DNA of 64,000 nt, taken from contig NZ_SJDL01000009.1 of NCBI RefSeq assembly GCF_004327985.1, positions 83,994-147,993 on the forward strand. The letters run 5' to 3'. Source of the DNA: Marinobacter halodurans. Lineage in GTDB: Bacteria > Pseudomonadota > Gammaproteobacteria > Pseudomonadales > Oleiphilaceae. The position numbers and the translations under genes were made by a program. Under the pieces are notes generated by a model. That model saw nothing but the letters and a program-made list of their open reading frames with translations. It did not search any database and was not told where the DNA came from. This document shows positions 9,847 to 18,900 of this stretch, in pieces. How positions within the stretch are numbered: position 1 is the stretch's first letter; every line of letters begins with the position of its first letter.

Positions 9847-10662
9847 ATGCCGACGCCGCCCCTGATCATCGAACCGGATGCCCTGGAGTCCCTGCTGGAA
9901 GCCGGCGAAAACCTCCTGCTGATCGACTTGTGCCATCCGGAGCGCTATGTGGGCGGACACCTGCCGGGCGCCGTCTACGTCCACCCCCAGGAAACGCTGC
10001 TGGGCTACCCGCCGGCACCGGGCAAGCTGCCGACCGTCGAGGCGCTGCAGGCGCTGACAACCCGCATAGGCATGACACCGGACACCCACGTGGTGGTCTA
10101 CGACGACGAAGGCGGCGGCTGGGCCGGACGCTTCATCTGGTTGCTGGATTGCATCGGCCATGCCCGCTACAGCTACCTGAATGGTGGTTGGCACGCCTGG
10201 GACGCCGAAGGACGGCCGCTGACCACCGACATTCCCGAACCGGCCCCGGGCCACTACCCCATTGTCGTGCGACCGGAGCCGACGGCCACCCTGGAGGAAG
10301 TCCTGAACGGCCTGGACGCGGAAGATCGCGTGATCTGGGACGCCCGTTCACCCGAGGAGTACCACGGCACCCGTATCGCGGCCGCCAAGGCCGGTCATAT
10401 TCCCGGAGCCCGTAACCTGGAGTGGACCCGGGTGATGGACCCGGCCCGTCATCTTCGCCTGCGCCCGGCCAATGAAATACGCGCCCTGCTCGATAGCCAG
10501 GGTATCGGGCCGGCGGACACCCTGATCACTCACTGCCAGACCCATCACCGGTCCGGCCTGACTTACCTGGTGGCCAAGATGCTCGGCTATCCCGTGGTGC
10601 GCGCCTATGCGGGCTCCTGGGCCGAATGGGGCAACCATCCAGACACACCTGTGGAGATCTAG
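9847..10662 (+). CDS. Two-domain rhodanese (thiosulfate/3-mercaptopyruvate sulfurtransferase)
   Basis: Transfers sulfane sulfur to thiophilic acceptors. The protein has two rhodanese domains. The first (about residues 5 to 115) is structural and contains DLCHPERYVGGHLPGA. The second contains WDARSPEEYHG, GHIPGARNLEW and the active-site loop CQTHHR, a six-residue loop beginning with the catalytic Cys. At 271 residues it matches the RhdA/SseA class. Only 5 bases separate it from psd, and the same pair (rhdA, psd) is adjacent in Pseudomonas aeruginosa, so the two are probably cotranscribed. Confidence 0.92.
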   Translation: MPTPPLIIEPDALESLLEAGENLLLIDLCHPERYVGGHLPGAVYVHPQETLLGYPPAPGKLPTVEALQALTTRIGMTPDTHVVVYDDEGGGWAGRFIWLLDCIGHARYSYLNGGWHAWDAEGRPLTTDIPEPAPGHYPIVVRPEPTATLEEVLNGLDAEDRVIWDARSPEEYHGTRIAAAKAGHIPGARNLEWTRVMDPARHLRLRPANEIRALLDSQGIGPADTLITHCQTHHRSGLTYLVAKMLGYPVVRAYAGSWAEWGNHPDTPVEI

Positions 10663-10667
10663 AACCA

Positions 10668-11525
10668 ATGCGAGACAAGCTCTTTGTGATGAGCCAGTAC
10701 CTGACCCCCCAACTCGGGCTGTCACGGCTGGCCGGACGACTGGCCGACAACGATCAGGTGCCGGCCCTGAAGAACCGGGTCGTCCGCTGGTTCATCGAGC
10801 GCTATGGCGTCGACATGAGCGAAGCGGTCGACGCCGATCCCGCATCCTACGCCACCTTCAACGCGTTCTTCACCCGTGCCCTGAAGCCCGGACTGCGCCC
10901 GGTCGATGACGCGCCGGAAGCGCTGACCAGCCCGGTAGACGGCGCCATCAGCCAACTCGGCACGATCGAGGAGGGACGCATCTTCCAGGCCAAGGGCCAG
11001 TCGTTCAACCTGACCGAGTTGCTGGGCGGCGACGAGCAGCGCGCCAGGCCGTTTGCCGGCGGTGCCTTCGCCACCATCTACCTGGCACCAAAGGATTACC
11101 ACCGCATCCACATGCCCCTGGCCGGCACCCTGAAGGAAATGACTTACGTACCCGGCCGCCTGTTCTCCGTGAATCCGGTGACGGCCGCCAACGTGCCCAA
11201 CCTGTTTGCCCGCAACGAACGCGTCGTCACCCTGTTCGATACGGCATGGGGCCCGATGGCGATGGTGCTGGTGGGCGCAATGATTGTCGGCAGCGTCGAG
11301 ACCACCTGGGCCGGGGTGGTGGCACCGGGCACGGACGGCGTTTCCAGCGTGGACTACAGCGCCGACAAGCCCATCCGGTTCGACAAGGGGGATGAGATGG
11401 GACGTTTCCGGCTGGGCTCCACCGTCATCCTGTTGCTCCCGAAGGATGTCATGCGGTGGTCGGACGGATTGGGCCCGGAAACGCGACTGCGCATGGGCCG
11501 GCGGATCGGCTCGAAGGCCAGCTAG
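10668..11525 (+). CDS. psd: Phosphatidylserine decarboxylase proenzyme
   Basis: Makes phosphatidylethanolamine from phosphatidylserine at the inner membrane. The LGST motif near the C terminus (FRLGSTVILL) is the self-cleavage site that creates the pyruvoyl cofactor from Ser. Other family signatures are SPVDG, the YHRIHMPLAG block and a conserved VGAMIVGS. The chosen ATG gives 285 residues and begins MRDKLFVMSQYLTPQ, the usual bacterial start. The stop codon overlaps the end of the convergent epmA by 4 bases. Confidence 0.96.
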   Translation: MRDKLFVMSQYLTPQLGLSRLAGRLADNDQVPALKNRVVRWFIERYGVDMSEAVDADPASYATFNAFFTRALKPGLRPVDDAPEALTSPVDGAISQLGTIEEGRIFQAKGQSFNLTELLGGDEQRARPFAGGAFATIYLAPKDYHRIHMPLAGTLKEMTYVPGRLFSVNPVTAANVPNLFARNERVVTLFDTAWGPMAMVLVGAMIVGSVETTWAGVVAPGTDGVSSVDYSADKPIRFDKGDEMGRFRLGSTVILLLPKDVMRWSDGLGPETRLRMGRRIGSKAS

Positions 11526-12502
11526 GCCCGTTCAATCGGGAACGCAACGACATCCCGGATGTCCCGCGTTCCCAGCTTGCACATCAGCAGGCGATCCAGC
11601 CCCAGGGCCACCCCCGCACAGGCCGGCAAACCGTGCCGGAGCGCCGACAGCAAGTAGTCATCCGCAGCCATCTCGGGCTTGCCGCGTGCCCGGCGCAGGG
11701 CGTTATCCACATCAAAGCGACGAGCCTGCTCTGCCGCGTCCGTCAGTTCCCAGTACCCGTTGCAAAGCTCCAGCCCGTCCAGGTACAGCTCGAACCGGTG
11801 AGCCACCGCGTATCCGTCAACATCCCGGGTACGCGCCAACGCGGCCTGACTGGCCGGATAGTCGTGAATGAACACGGCGCCCTCACCCGCCAGCGCAGGT
11901 TCAACCGCATGGCTCATCAGGAAATCCAGGCAGGTATCCCGGTCGAAGTCGTCCGCAAAGGCCGGGTTACCGGCTCGGCCGGAAACCGCATCGCGCAGCT
12001 CCTCCAGCGGCAGCGTGAAAGGATCGAGACCGACGTGCCGCAGGAAGGCCTCGCGATACGTCAGCCGCCCCGGCGCATCGATGCCCAGCCAGCCGCATAC
12101 CAGCGCACCGACTTCGTCCATCAGGGCCTGGTCGTCAAAATCCGGCCGATACCATTCCAGCAGTGAGAATTCCGGATTATGGCGCACGCCGCGCTCGCCA
12201 TCGCGAAAGGCACGGAACACCTGGTAGATGGCCCCGCTACCCGCCGCCAGCAGGCGTTTCATATGGTATTCCGGAGAGGTCTGGAGATAGGCCATACCGC
12301 CCGTAAAATCGGACGCCGGGCCAGGCTGCGCGGTGATACAGTCAAGGTGGAGATCCGAGACGCCGTGACGGGCCAGCAGCGGAGTTTCCACCTCCAGCAC
12401 ACCACGGGCCGAAAAGAACTGCCTCAGGTAGGACAGCAGCCCGGCCCGCTCACGCAGGGCGGCCAGGGAAGCCGTAGGCTGCCAGTCCGTTTCCCGGGAC
12501 AT
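11522..12502 (-). CDS. epmA: EF-P--(R)-beta-lysine ligase EpmA
   Basis: A truncated class II lysyl-tRNA synthetase paralogue that ligates (R)-beta-lysine to a lysine on EF-P instead of to tRNA. Class II motif 2 (FRAFRDGERGVRHNPEFSLLEWY) and motif 3 (GVALGLDRLLM) are present. There is no N-terminal anticodon-binding domain. The ATG at 12502 starts 7 bases after the efp stop. An ATG at 12535 would overlap efp by 26 bases and is less likely. It follows efp on the same strand, so the modifying enzyme and its substrate are probably one transcript. Confidence 0.94.
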   Translation of the reverse strand: MSRETDWQPTASLAALRERAGLLSYLRQFFSARGVLEVETPLLARHGVSDLHLDCITAQPGPASDFTGGMAYLQTSPEYHMKRLLAAGSGAIYQVFRAFRDGERGVRHNPEFSLLEWYRPDFDDQALMDEVGALVCGWLGIDAPGRLTYREAFLRHVGLDPFTLPLEELRDAVSGRAGNPAFADDFDRDTCLDFLMSHAVEPALAGEGAVFIHDYPASQAALARTRDVDGYAVAHRFELYLDGLELCNGYWELTDAAEQARRFDVDNALRRARGKPEMAADDYLLSALRHGLPACAGVALGLDRLLMCKLGTRDIRDVVAFPIERA

Positions 12503-12509
12503 AACCGGA

Positions 12510-13085
12510 TCAGCTGGTTTTGACCCGGCTGACATACTCGCCGGAACGGGTATCCACTTTCAGCACTTCGCCGATGGTAATGAACAGTGGTACGTTGACC
12601 ACGGCGCCGGTGGACAGGGTTGCCGGCTTGGAGCCACCCTGGGCGGTATCGCCCTTCATGCCCGGATCGGTATCCACCACTTCCAGTTCGACAAAGTTGG
12701 GTGGCGTGACGGACAGGGGCGTGCCGTTATAAAGCGTGACAGTGTAAACGTCCTGCTCCTTGAGCCACTTCATAGTGTCACCCACGGCCTTCTCATCGGC
12801 CGGGTGCTGCTCGAAGGAACCGTCGGTCGCCATGAAGTGCCAGAATTCGCCGTCGGTATAGAGGTATTCCATCTCCTGGTCGATGACGTCCGCCGCTTCC
12901 AGGCTTTCACCGGACTTGAACGTACGCTCCCAGACTCGGTTGGTCATGAGGTTGCGCAGTTTGACGCGGTTGAAGGCCTGGCCCTTGCCGGGCTTGACGA
13001 ACTCGTTCTCGAGGATCACGCAGGGGTCGCCATCCAGCAAAACCTTAAGACCACCGCGGAATTCATTGGTAGAATACGAAGCCAT
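12510..13085 (-). CDS. efp: Elongation factor P
   Basis: Relieves ribosome stalling at polyproline stretches. The 191-residue protein has the KOW-like N domain and two OB folds. The modified loop is PGKGQAF, with Lys34 as the expected lysylation site for EpmA/EpmB. The signature [12 protein letters not shown] is also present. It is upstream of epmA and divergent from epmB with only 45 bases between starts, so one short promoter region could set substrate and both modifying enzymes together. Confidence 0.97.
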   Translation of the reverse strand: MASYSTNEFRGGLKVLLDGDPCVILENEFVKPGKGQAFNRVKLRNLMTNRVWERTFKSGESLEAADVIDQEMEYLYTDGEFWHFMATDGSFEQHPADEKAVGDTMKWLKEQDVYTVTLYNGTPLSVTPPNFVELEVVDTDPGMKGDTAQGGSKPATLSTGAVVNVPLFITIGEVLKVDTRSGEYVSRVKTS

Positions 13086-13130
13086 GAAAATCTCACCTGA
13101 AAAATCGCTGTTGGAAATTCAAAGGGGCTC

Positions 13131-14162
13131 ATGATACAGCGAACCCCCACCCCGGTAGAAGCCCGGGACGTTACCGAATCGGCACTCTCCTGGCAGCAGG
13201 AGCTGGCGCGGGCGATCGACCATCCGGAACACCTGCTTCGGGAACTGGGTCTGCCGGCCTATCTGCTGGATGGGGCCCGCGCGGGCGACCGGCTATTTGG
13301 CATCCGGGTTCCCCGGCCGTTTATCCAGCGCATGACCTACGGTGACCCGGACGATCCACTGCTGCGCCAGGTCCTGCCGCTGGACGCGGAAAGCCGGCCG
13401 GCGCCGGGTTACGTTACGGATCCGCTGGCGGAGGCCGAGCACACCCTGCAGCAGGGTCTGATCCGGAAATACCGCAGCCGGGCACTGCTGATGGTCACCG
13501 GCACCTGCGCCGTCAACTGCCGCTATTGCTTCCGGCGCCATTTCCCGTATGCCGACAATCGGCTGTCGCCCGATGCGCGGGCAGAGGCCCTGGCAACCCT
13601 GCACACAAGCCCGGAAATCAATGAAGTCATCTTCAGCGGCGGCGATCCCCTGGCCATGAACGACAACCGTCTGGCCGACTGGGCCGCTGACCTGGCCGCC
13701 ATCCCGCACCTGAAGCGCCTGCGCATTCATACCCGCCTGCCGGTCGTCATTCCGCAGCGGGTCGATGACCGGCTGCTGGCCTGGCTGACTCGCCTGCCGC
13801 TGCAGAAGGTCGTGGTGGTCCACATCAACCACCCCCGGGAGATTGACGACGCCGTCCGGCTGGCCATGCGCCGGCTGCAGGAGGCAGGTGTCACACTGCT
13901 GAACCAGAGCGTGATCCTGCAGGGGGTCAACGACGATGCCGATACGCTGGCCGAACTCAGCGAAACCCTGTTTGCCGCCGGCGTTCTCCCGTACTACCTG
14001 CATGCCTTTGACCCGGTTGCGGGCGCGGCGCATTTCGATGTCAGCGACGAACGGGCCCGGCGACTGGTTCGCGCGCTGCTGACGCGCCTGCCCGGTTTCC
14101 TCGTTCCCCGACTGGTTCGGGAGATTCCCGGCGAGGCGAGCAAGACACCGCTGAATCTGTGA
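13131..14162 (+). CDS. epmB: EF-P beta-lysylation protein EpmB (lysine 2,3-aminomutase)
   Basis: Radical SAM, PLP-dependent mutase that makes (R)-beta-lysine for EpmA. The cluster-binding motif CAVNCRYC is followed by FRRHFPY. The PLP-binding region near the C terminus and a FSGGDPLAMND segment match the family. At 343 residues it is the short EpmB form, lacking the extra C-terminal part of clostridial KamA. It is divergent from efp. Confidence 0.95.
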   Translation: MIQRTPTPVEARDVTESALSWQQELARAIDHPEHLLRELGLPAYLLDGARAGDRLFGIRVPRPFIQRMTYGDPDDPLLRQVLPLDAESRPAPGYVTDPLAEAEHTLQQGLIRKYRSRALLMVTGTCAVNCRYCFRRHFPYADNRLSPDARAEALATLHTSPEINEVIFSGGDPLAMNDNRLADWAADLAAIPHLKRLRIHTRLPVVIPQRVDDRLLAWLTRLPLQKVVVVHINHPREIDDAVRLAMRRLQEAGVTLLNQSVILQGVNDDADTLAELSETLFAAGVLPYYLHAFDPVAGAAHFDVSDERARRLVRALLTRLPGFLVPRLVREIPGEASKTPLNL

Positions 14163-14355
14163 CTCTTGTCGAAAAATCGACAATCGGATACGCGTTTCAA
14201 CCGCCGGGAGTGTACGCAAAAGCGTCGCAAAACCCTTGAATCATGGGCATTCGGAGCAATGCACCAACTTTTTTGTCAAACAATGTCAACTTGCACGATT
14301 CTGGCTTTGTGAAAGGCCTTTGCTATTTTAAAGTCGTGGTGAGGTATATAAAGAT

Positions 14356-16257
14356 ATGTATTTCCGGTCTTTTTCTCGCCGCTCATCAAAGCTGAGAAAC
14401 GCCAACAAAAGCGACGCATCAAAGGACGGTGCAAACGCCCATACGCCCACGGCAGGGGGGCAAACGGAAGGTATGACTTTAAAACCCGAGCTTACGCTAC
14501 CGGAACAGAAGATAGCCAATCTGTCCTTCTGCGATGCAACGCCCAAGGCCTTCGGCAAGTGGGTCGGCGCCTTGCCTGTGGCCAACATCGGCGAGACGTC
14601 CCGCCAGCTGTATCACGCCATCATCGAGCTCAACCAGCTGATCATTGCGCCCCAGCAGCGGCTGGCCCTGCTCGAACTGATTCGCCACCGGATCAATTTC
14701 GTGTGCAAGGAACTGTCCCGGCATTATCTGGGGCTCGCCATCGCCCTGCCCGACAAGCAGCGCAAGATTGCCAACCTGTCCCAGGCATTGCAACTGCACC
14801 TGGCCAACGGCTACAAGACAACGCTGATCGAACTGCTGGACAGCGGCGCTATCGACAGGAACCGCAAGACCGTTGCCACCGCCTGCCACAGGATCATTAC
14901 CGACCTGGGCCAGACCATCCTCCGCGCGCACCAGCTCTACTGCCCCAGCCCAACCCGAAGCTGGCTCGAATGCCACCGGGTCTACCGGTTTGCGCTGCGC
15001 AACAAGCTGCAGGATGAGCAGGTCGAGGACGAGAACCTGATGCATCGCCAGTCCAGCAGCATTGCTGACGCCTACAAGCGGTTGCTGTTGCTGGGATGCG
15101 CCCGGCCCAATCAACTGCGCCAGAACGAACTGGTCCAGGCGTACGAACTGTTCGAGTGCTGGACCGACCGCACCGCCTGCACCCAGGAAGCCACTGATGA
15201 CGCCCTGTTCGTGGTGAACATGGAACGGGACGCGGCACCGATCTACGCCAGTCTGCTGGGACCGGAAGAACGCACCGGCGACTGTTTCGGCTTCAACACG
15301 GTTGAACTGTCCGCGGATATCACCGAGTACCAGAACCGCCGTAACGAGAAGGACAGGCCTGCAGGCAACGCGTTGCCGGTACCGTCCAGCGTTTCAGAGA
15401 ACCTGCTTGCGCACCTGTCCCAGGCCTTCGGCGTGCTGACCAAGCGCAACTTCAAGCGCATTGCGACTCAGGGCGAGCTGCAGGTGGCCGTGGGTCTCAG
15501 CGCTGCACACTACTATATTGCCGGCGAAGAGACCTTCAAGACATTCATCGAGAGTGGCGCGAGCATGGAGGACGACGAGAACTACTTCATCGCCCGGGCC
15601 AAACGCAACAACGACGCCTGGGCCGGCGCCCATGATGCGGCGCCGACCGGCGACTTCATGCCCTCGGCGGACACCCCCATCAACTTCAGGACCCGCGCCG
15701 GCACCCGTGACGAGGGCGGCAGCGCCCCGAAAACCTACAGGACGCCGCTGATCAACACCAGTCCCGGCGGGTACTGCGTGTCCTGGACCAGCGATATGCC
15801 GCCATCCCTGCAGGCCGGCGAAGTACTGGCCGTGCGTGAACAGCCGTCTCATCCCTGGAGCGTGGCCGTGGTCCGCTGGATCCGGCAGTTGCGCCAGCAA
15901 GGCACCCAGATCGGCGTCGAGTTGCTGGCACCGAGCGCCACGCCCTGCGGTGTGCGCCTGATCCAGAAAGTGGGTAACAGCAGCGAGTTCCTGCGAGGCC
16001 TGCTGCTTCCGGAAGTCGCCGTTATCGGTCAGCCGGCCACGCTGATCACGCCGCGCCTGCCGTTCCAGCAGGGCAGCCGGATTGTCCTGCGCCAGGGGGA
16101 CAGGGAAGACAATGGCCAGTTGTCCAAACGAATCTCGGCAACGGGTAGCATCAGCCAGTTCGAACTGCGCCTGCAGAGCGTCGACACCCCGACCACCGGC
16201 CGCTCGGGCCCGAATACCAGCGAAGACGAATTCGACTCTCTCTGGCCTTCCCTGTAA
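14356..16257 (+). CDS. PilZ-like, putative c-di-GMP-binding protein upstream of fimX
   Basis: A 633-residue cytoplasmic protein with no signal peptide or membrane helix. The first 300 residues are mostly alpha-helical and of unknown role. The C-terminal part (about residues 450 to 600) has an Arg followed by NTSPGG, a match to the [D/N]xSxxG half of the PilZ c-di-GMP-binding signature. Position between psd/epmB and fimX corresponds to PA4958 in Pseudomonas aeruginosa, a poorly characterised gene next to fimX. I infer a role with FimX in type IV pilus or c-di-GMP signalling. An internal ATG at 14473 could be the start, which would remove a low-complexity 39-residue head. Confidence 0.72.
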   Translation: MYFRSFSRRSSKLRNANKSDASKDGANAHTPTAGGQTEGMTLKPELTLPEQKIANLSFCDATPKAFGKWVGALPVANIGETSRQLYHAIIELNQLIIAPQQRLALLELIRHRINFVCKELSRHYLGLAIALPDKQRKIANLSQALQLHLANGYKTTLIELLDSGAIDRNRKTVATACHRIITDLGQTILRAHQLYCPSPTRSWLECHRVYRFALRNKLQDEQVEDENLMHRQSSSIADAYKRLLLLGCARPNQLRQNELVQAYELFECWTDRTACTQEATDDALFVVNMERDAAPIYASLLGPEERTGDCFGFNTVELSADITEYQNRRNEKDRPAGNALPVPSSVSENLLAHLSQAFGVLTKRNFKRIATQGELQVAVGLSAAHYYIAGEETFKTFIESGASMEDDENYFIARAKRNNDAWAGAHDAAPTGDFMPSADTPINFRTRAGTRDEGGSAPKTYRTPLINTSPGGYCVSWTSDMPPSLQAGEVLAVREQPSHPWSVAVVRWIRQLRQQGTQIGVELLAPSATPCGVRLIQKVGNSSEFLRGLLLPEVAVIGQPATLITPRLPFQQGSRIVLRQGDREDNGQLSKRISATGSISQFELRLQSVDTPTTGRSGPNTSEDEFDSLWPSL

Positions 16258-16554
16258 GCTGCACAATCGGCAAGTCTGCTCCCGACAGGCCGTTCCCCGG
16301 AGTATTGGGCTGGTACCCACCGGGGTGCGGACGGGGCGCGGGGCAACGCTTTCAACAACGTCCGGTTACGCTCGGCAACACAATCACCGACGCGAACGGC
16401 TCCGGCCAATGCTACCCTGAGTGTTATTGCCTGACGTCACTGGAACCGTGCCGTCGCTCTGCGACAGGCTTGCCTTGAGCGCTGAGTCACCCGAATTAAT
16501 TACCGCTCTTTCCCAGGGATCGCGGAAGAGCGGGCTGTGCGAGATGGTTAACGA
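16258..16554. other. Intergenic stretch before fimX
   Basis: No gene was recognised in these 297 bases. The composition is mixed, with an AT-rich patch (TTAATTACC) around 16495 to 16505 that may belong to the fimX promoter, but no convincing -35/-10 pair was found. Confidence 0.4.
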
Positions 16555-18639
16555 ATGCAGAAGAAGAATACGACGGTTCATCTGCTGATCCTCGACCCTT
16601 CCCAGAATGACGCCGAATCCCTTGTCAGCCTCCTCAGGAACTCCGGCCGGGCCACCCGGGCTCACCGGGTGACCTCCGAAGAGGATCTTGAAGAGGCACT
16701 GCGCACCGCCAATTGGGACCTGATGCTGGCACGGGACCTTGAGCAGGCCGTATCTCCGGATACCGCCCTCTCCCTGATCAAACGCCTGGACAAGGACATC
16801 CCGTTCATCCTGATTACCCCGGAGTTCAACAGCGACCGGGCCATCGAAGTCATGAAAATGGGGGCGAAGGCTGCGGTTCCGGATAGCGGGAACGACCTGG
16901 TCATGCTGACGGTGAACCGTGAACTGGCCAGTCTCGACGCGCGCAACCAGCGCCGCATCCTGGAATCCCACCTGCGCGAGTCGGAGCAGCGCTGCCAGTT
17001 ACTGCTGGAAAGCTCCAAGGACGCTATCGCCTACATCAACGATGGCATGCACATCTACGCCAACCAGTCCTACATGGATTTCTTCGGCTACGACGATATC
17101 GACGAGATGATCTGCATTCCGATCCTGGACACGCTCGCGCCGTCCAGCCATGAGGACTACAAGATCTTCATGAAGGCGTTTGCCGAGCACCAGGAAGACG
17201 GCATGGCCCTCAACTGTGTCGCCAAGCGTAGCGATGGCACCGAACTCAATATCGTCATGCGCGTGTCGGCCGCCACCTATGATGGCGAGCCGTGCACCCA
17301 GATTGTGGTCCAGCCCGAGCAGAACAACGCCGAACTGGAGGAGAAGCTCAAGCAGATCAGCACCCAGGATCTGCTGACCGGACTCTACAACCGCCAGCAC
17401 CTGATGGACGAACTCGGACGGGTGATCGTCAGCGCCGGCGAGTCCAAGGAAACCGGCGGCCTGGCCTACATCGCCCTCGACAACTTCATGCAGGTCCGAG
17501 GTCAGGTCGGGATTGCCGGCGCTGACCTGATGCTGGGGGATGTCGCCAATATCCTGCGCGACAAGGTCGACGACAACATGACCCTGGCCCGACTGAGCGA
17601 CGATGCGTTCTGCCTGCTGGCGCTGCCCTGCCAGGAAAACCGCATGGCGGATGTCTGCGAGTCGATTCGCAAGGCCATCGAGGATCACCTGTTCGAGATT
17701 TCCGGCAAGACGGTCCAGATCACGGTCAGCATCGGTATCGCAGCCATTACGGAGAATGCCCCCAAGGCACCGGATCTCCTGGGCCGGGCCCATACCGCTT
17801 CCTCCGACGTGCGCAAGCAGGCCGGTCATGAGAGCGGCAACGGCATCGTCGTCTATCACCCGGCCGTCTATGAAAGCCTCAACGACAACAACTCCGTCGA
17901 AGCCATCCAGAAGGCCCTGGATGAAGACCGTTTCCGCCTCCTGTTCCAGCCCATCATCAACCTGCGTGGCGAGGGCGAAGAGCACTACGAGGCCTTTGTT
18001 CGCATGCTGAACAAGGACAACGAGGAAGTCTCGCCTTATGACTTCCTGCCACCCACCGGCCCCTCCGACATGGCCGCCAAGATTGACCGCTGGGTGATCC
18101 TGCAGACCATCAAGCACCTGGCCAGCCATCGTTCCAAGGGGCATGACACGCGGCTGTTCCTGAACGTGACCGCCGAGACGATCCAGGACAAGACCTTTAC
18201 CCCCTGGCTCAGCGTGGCGCTCAAGGCGGCCCGCCTGCCCGGCGACTCACTGATCTTCCAGGTCCGCGAAGGCGATGCCAACAACTATATGAAGCCGGCG
18301 CGGGAGTTTGCCAAGTCCCTGCGCGAGCTGCACTGCAAGGTGTCGATCTGCCAGTTCGGCTGCGCGCTGAACCCGTTCAACACCCTCAAGCATGTGGATG
18401 TGGACTACGTGAAGATCGACGGCTCGTTCACCGAAGAGATCCAGAAGAACGAGGACGTGAAGGAAGAGGTGAAGGAAATGGTCGCGTCGCTGCAGAACAG
18501 CGGCAAGCTGACCATCATCCCGCTGGTGGAAAACGCCTCCGTGCTCGCCACCCTGTGGCAGGCCGGGGTCAACTACATCCAGGGCTACTACCTGCAGGCA
18601 CCGGTGCCGGAGATGGATTACGACTTCGGGGACCAGTAA
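16555..18639 (+). CDS. fimX: FimX-like REC-PAS-GGDEF-EAL protein
   Basis: FimX binds c-di-GMP and promotes type IV pilus assembly and twitching in Pseudomonas. The 694-residue length and domain order match: a REC-like domain (1 to 125), a PAS domain (about 140 to 255), GGDEF (about 270 to 425) and EAL (about 440 to 690). The enzymatic signatures are degenerate. The REC acceptor position reads DLMLAR, with Arg where Asp is expected. The GGDEF position reads SDDAF, and the EAL position reads YEAFVRM. This is the pattern of a c-di-GMP receptor rather than an enzyme. It is followed by serB as in Pseudomonas, though serB is on the other strand. Confidence 0.9.
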   Translation: MQKKNTTVHLLILDPSQNDAESLVSLLRNSGRATRAHRVTSEEDLEEALRTANWDLMLARDLEQAVSPDTALSLIKRLDKDIPFILITPEFNSDRAIEVMKMGAKAAVPDSGNDLVMLTVNRELASLDARNQRRILESHLRESEQRCQLLLESSKDAIAYINDGMHIYANQSYMDFFGYDDIDEMICIPILDTLAPSSHEDYKIFMKAFAEHQEDGMALNCVAKRSDGTELNIVMRVSAATYDGEPCTQIVVQPEQNNAELEEKLKQISTQDLLTGLYNRQHLMDELGRVIVSAGESKETGGLAYIALDNFMQVRGQVGIAGADLMLGDVANILRDKVDDNMTLARLSDDAFCLLALPCQENRMADVCESIRKAIEDHLFEISGKTVQITVSIGIAAITENAPKAPDLLGRAHTASSDVRKQAGHESGNGIVVYHPAVYESLNDNNSVEAIQKALDEDRFRLLFQPIINLRGEGEEHYEAFVRMLNKDNEEVSPYDFLPPTGPSDMAAKIDRWVILQTIKHLASHRSKGHDTRLFLNVTAETIQDKTFTPWLSVALKAARLPGDSLIFQVREGDANNYMKPAREFAKSLRELHCKVSICQFGCALNPFNTLKHVDVDYVKIDGSFTEEIQKNEDVKEEVKEMVASLQNSGKLTIIPLVENASVLATLWQAGVNYIQGYYLQAPVPEMDYDFGDQ

Positions 18640-18648
18640 GCGGTCCCC
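18628..18648. terminator. Hairpin across the fimX stop codon
   Basis: GGGGACC-agtaagc-GGTCCCC forms a 7 bp perfect stem that contains the TAA of fimX in its loop. It lacks a T-tract, so it may act as a 3' end stabiliser rather than an intrinsic terminator. Confidence 0.35.
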
Positions 18649-18731
18649 GACCTGCCCCGGTGTCGTCCCTTTGACAACCCCGCCAAATGATATGGGGCCG
18701 TGTCGATCGCGATAGCACTCTGAGCTTGATC

Positions 18732-18841
18732 GAAGCCAATGGATATCATCGCTGGAGAAAAGGACACGGATGTCCTTGACCGCAATAGCGGGCCAGGGAT
18801 GGCCCTCTAGGGCGGCGGAAGCGATGGCATCCATTGGCTTC
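18732..18841. repeat. Structured dispersed repeat, family A, copy 1
   Basis: A 110 bp element with 22-base inverted ends (18732 to 18753 and 18820 to 18841, two mismatches). The interior has two small hairpins: AAGGACA-cgga-TGTCCTT and GGGCCA-ggga-TGGCCC. It is near-identical inside to the copy at 43858 and related to the copy at 28357. It lies between the convergent fimX and serB genes. No coding sequence was recognised in it. Confidence 0.85.
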
Positions 18842-18900
18842 CGCCACCATCACTTGCCGTGATTCCCCGACCTTATTCGATCGCCTGATCAGACAGGGTG

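Noticed and set aside
14302..14323. Possible sigma-54 promoter (TGGC and TTGC) before the PilZ-like gene
   Set aside because: The GG and GC dinucleotides are 17 bases apart rather than the required 10.
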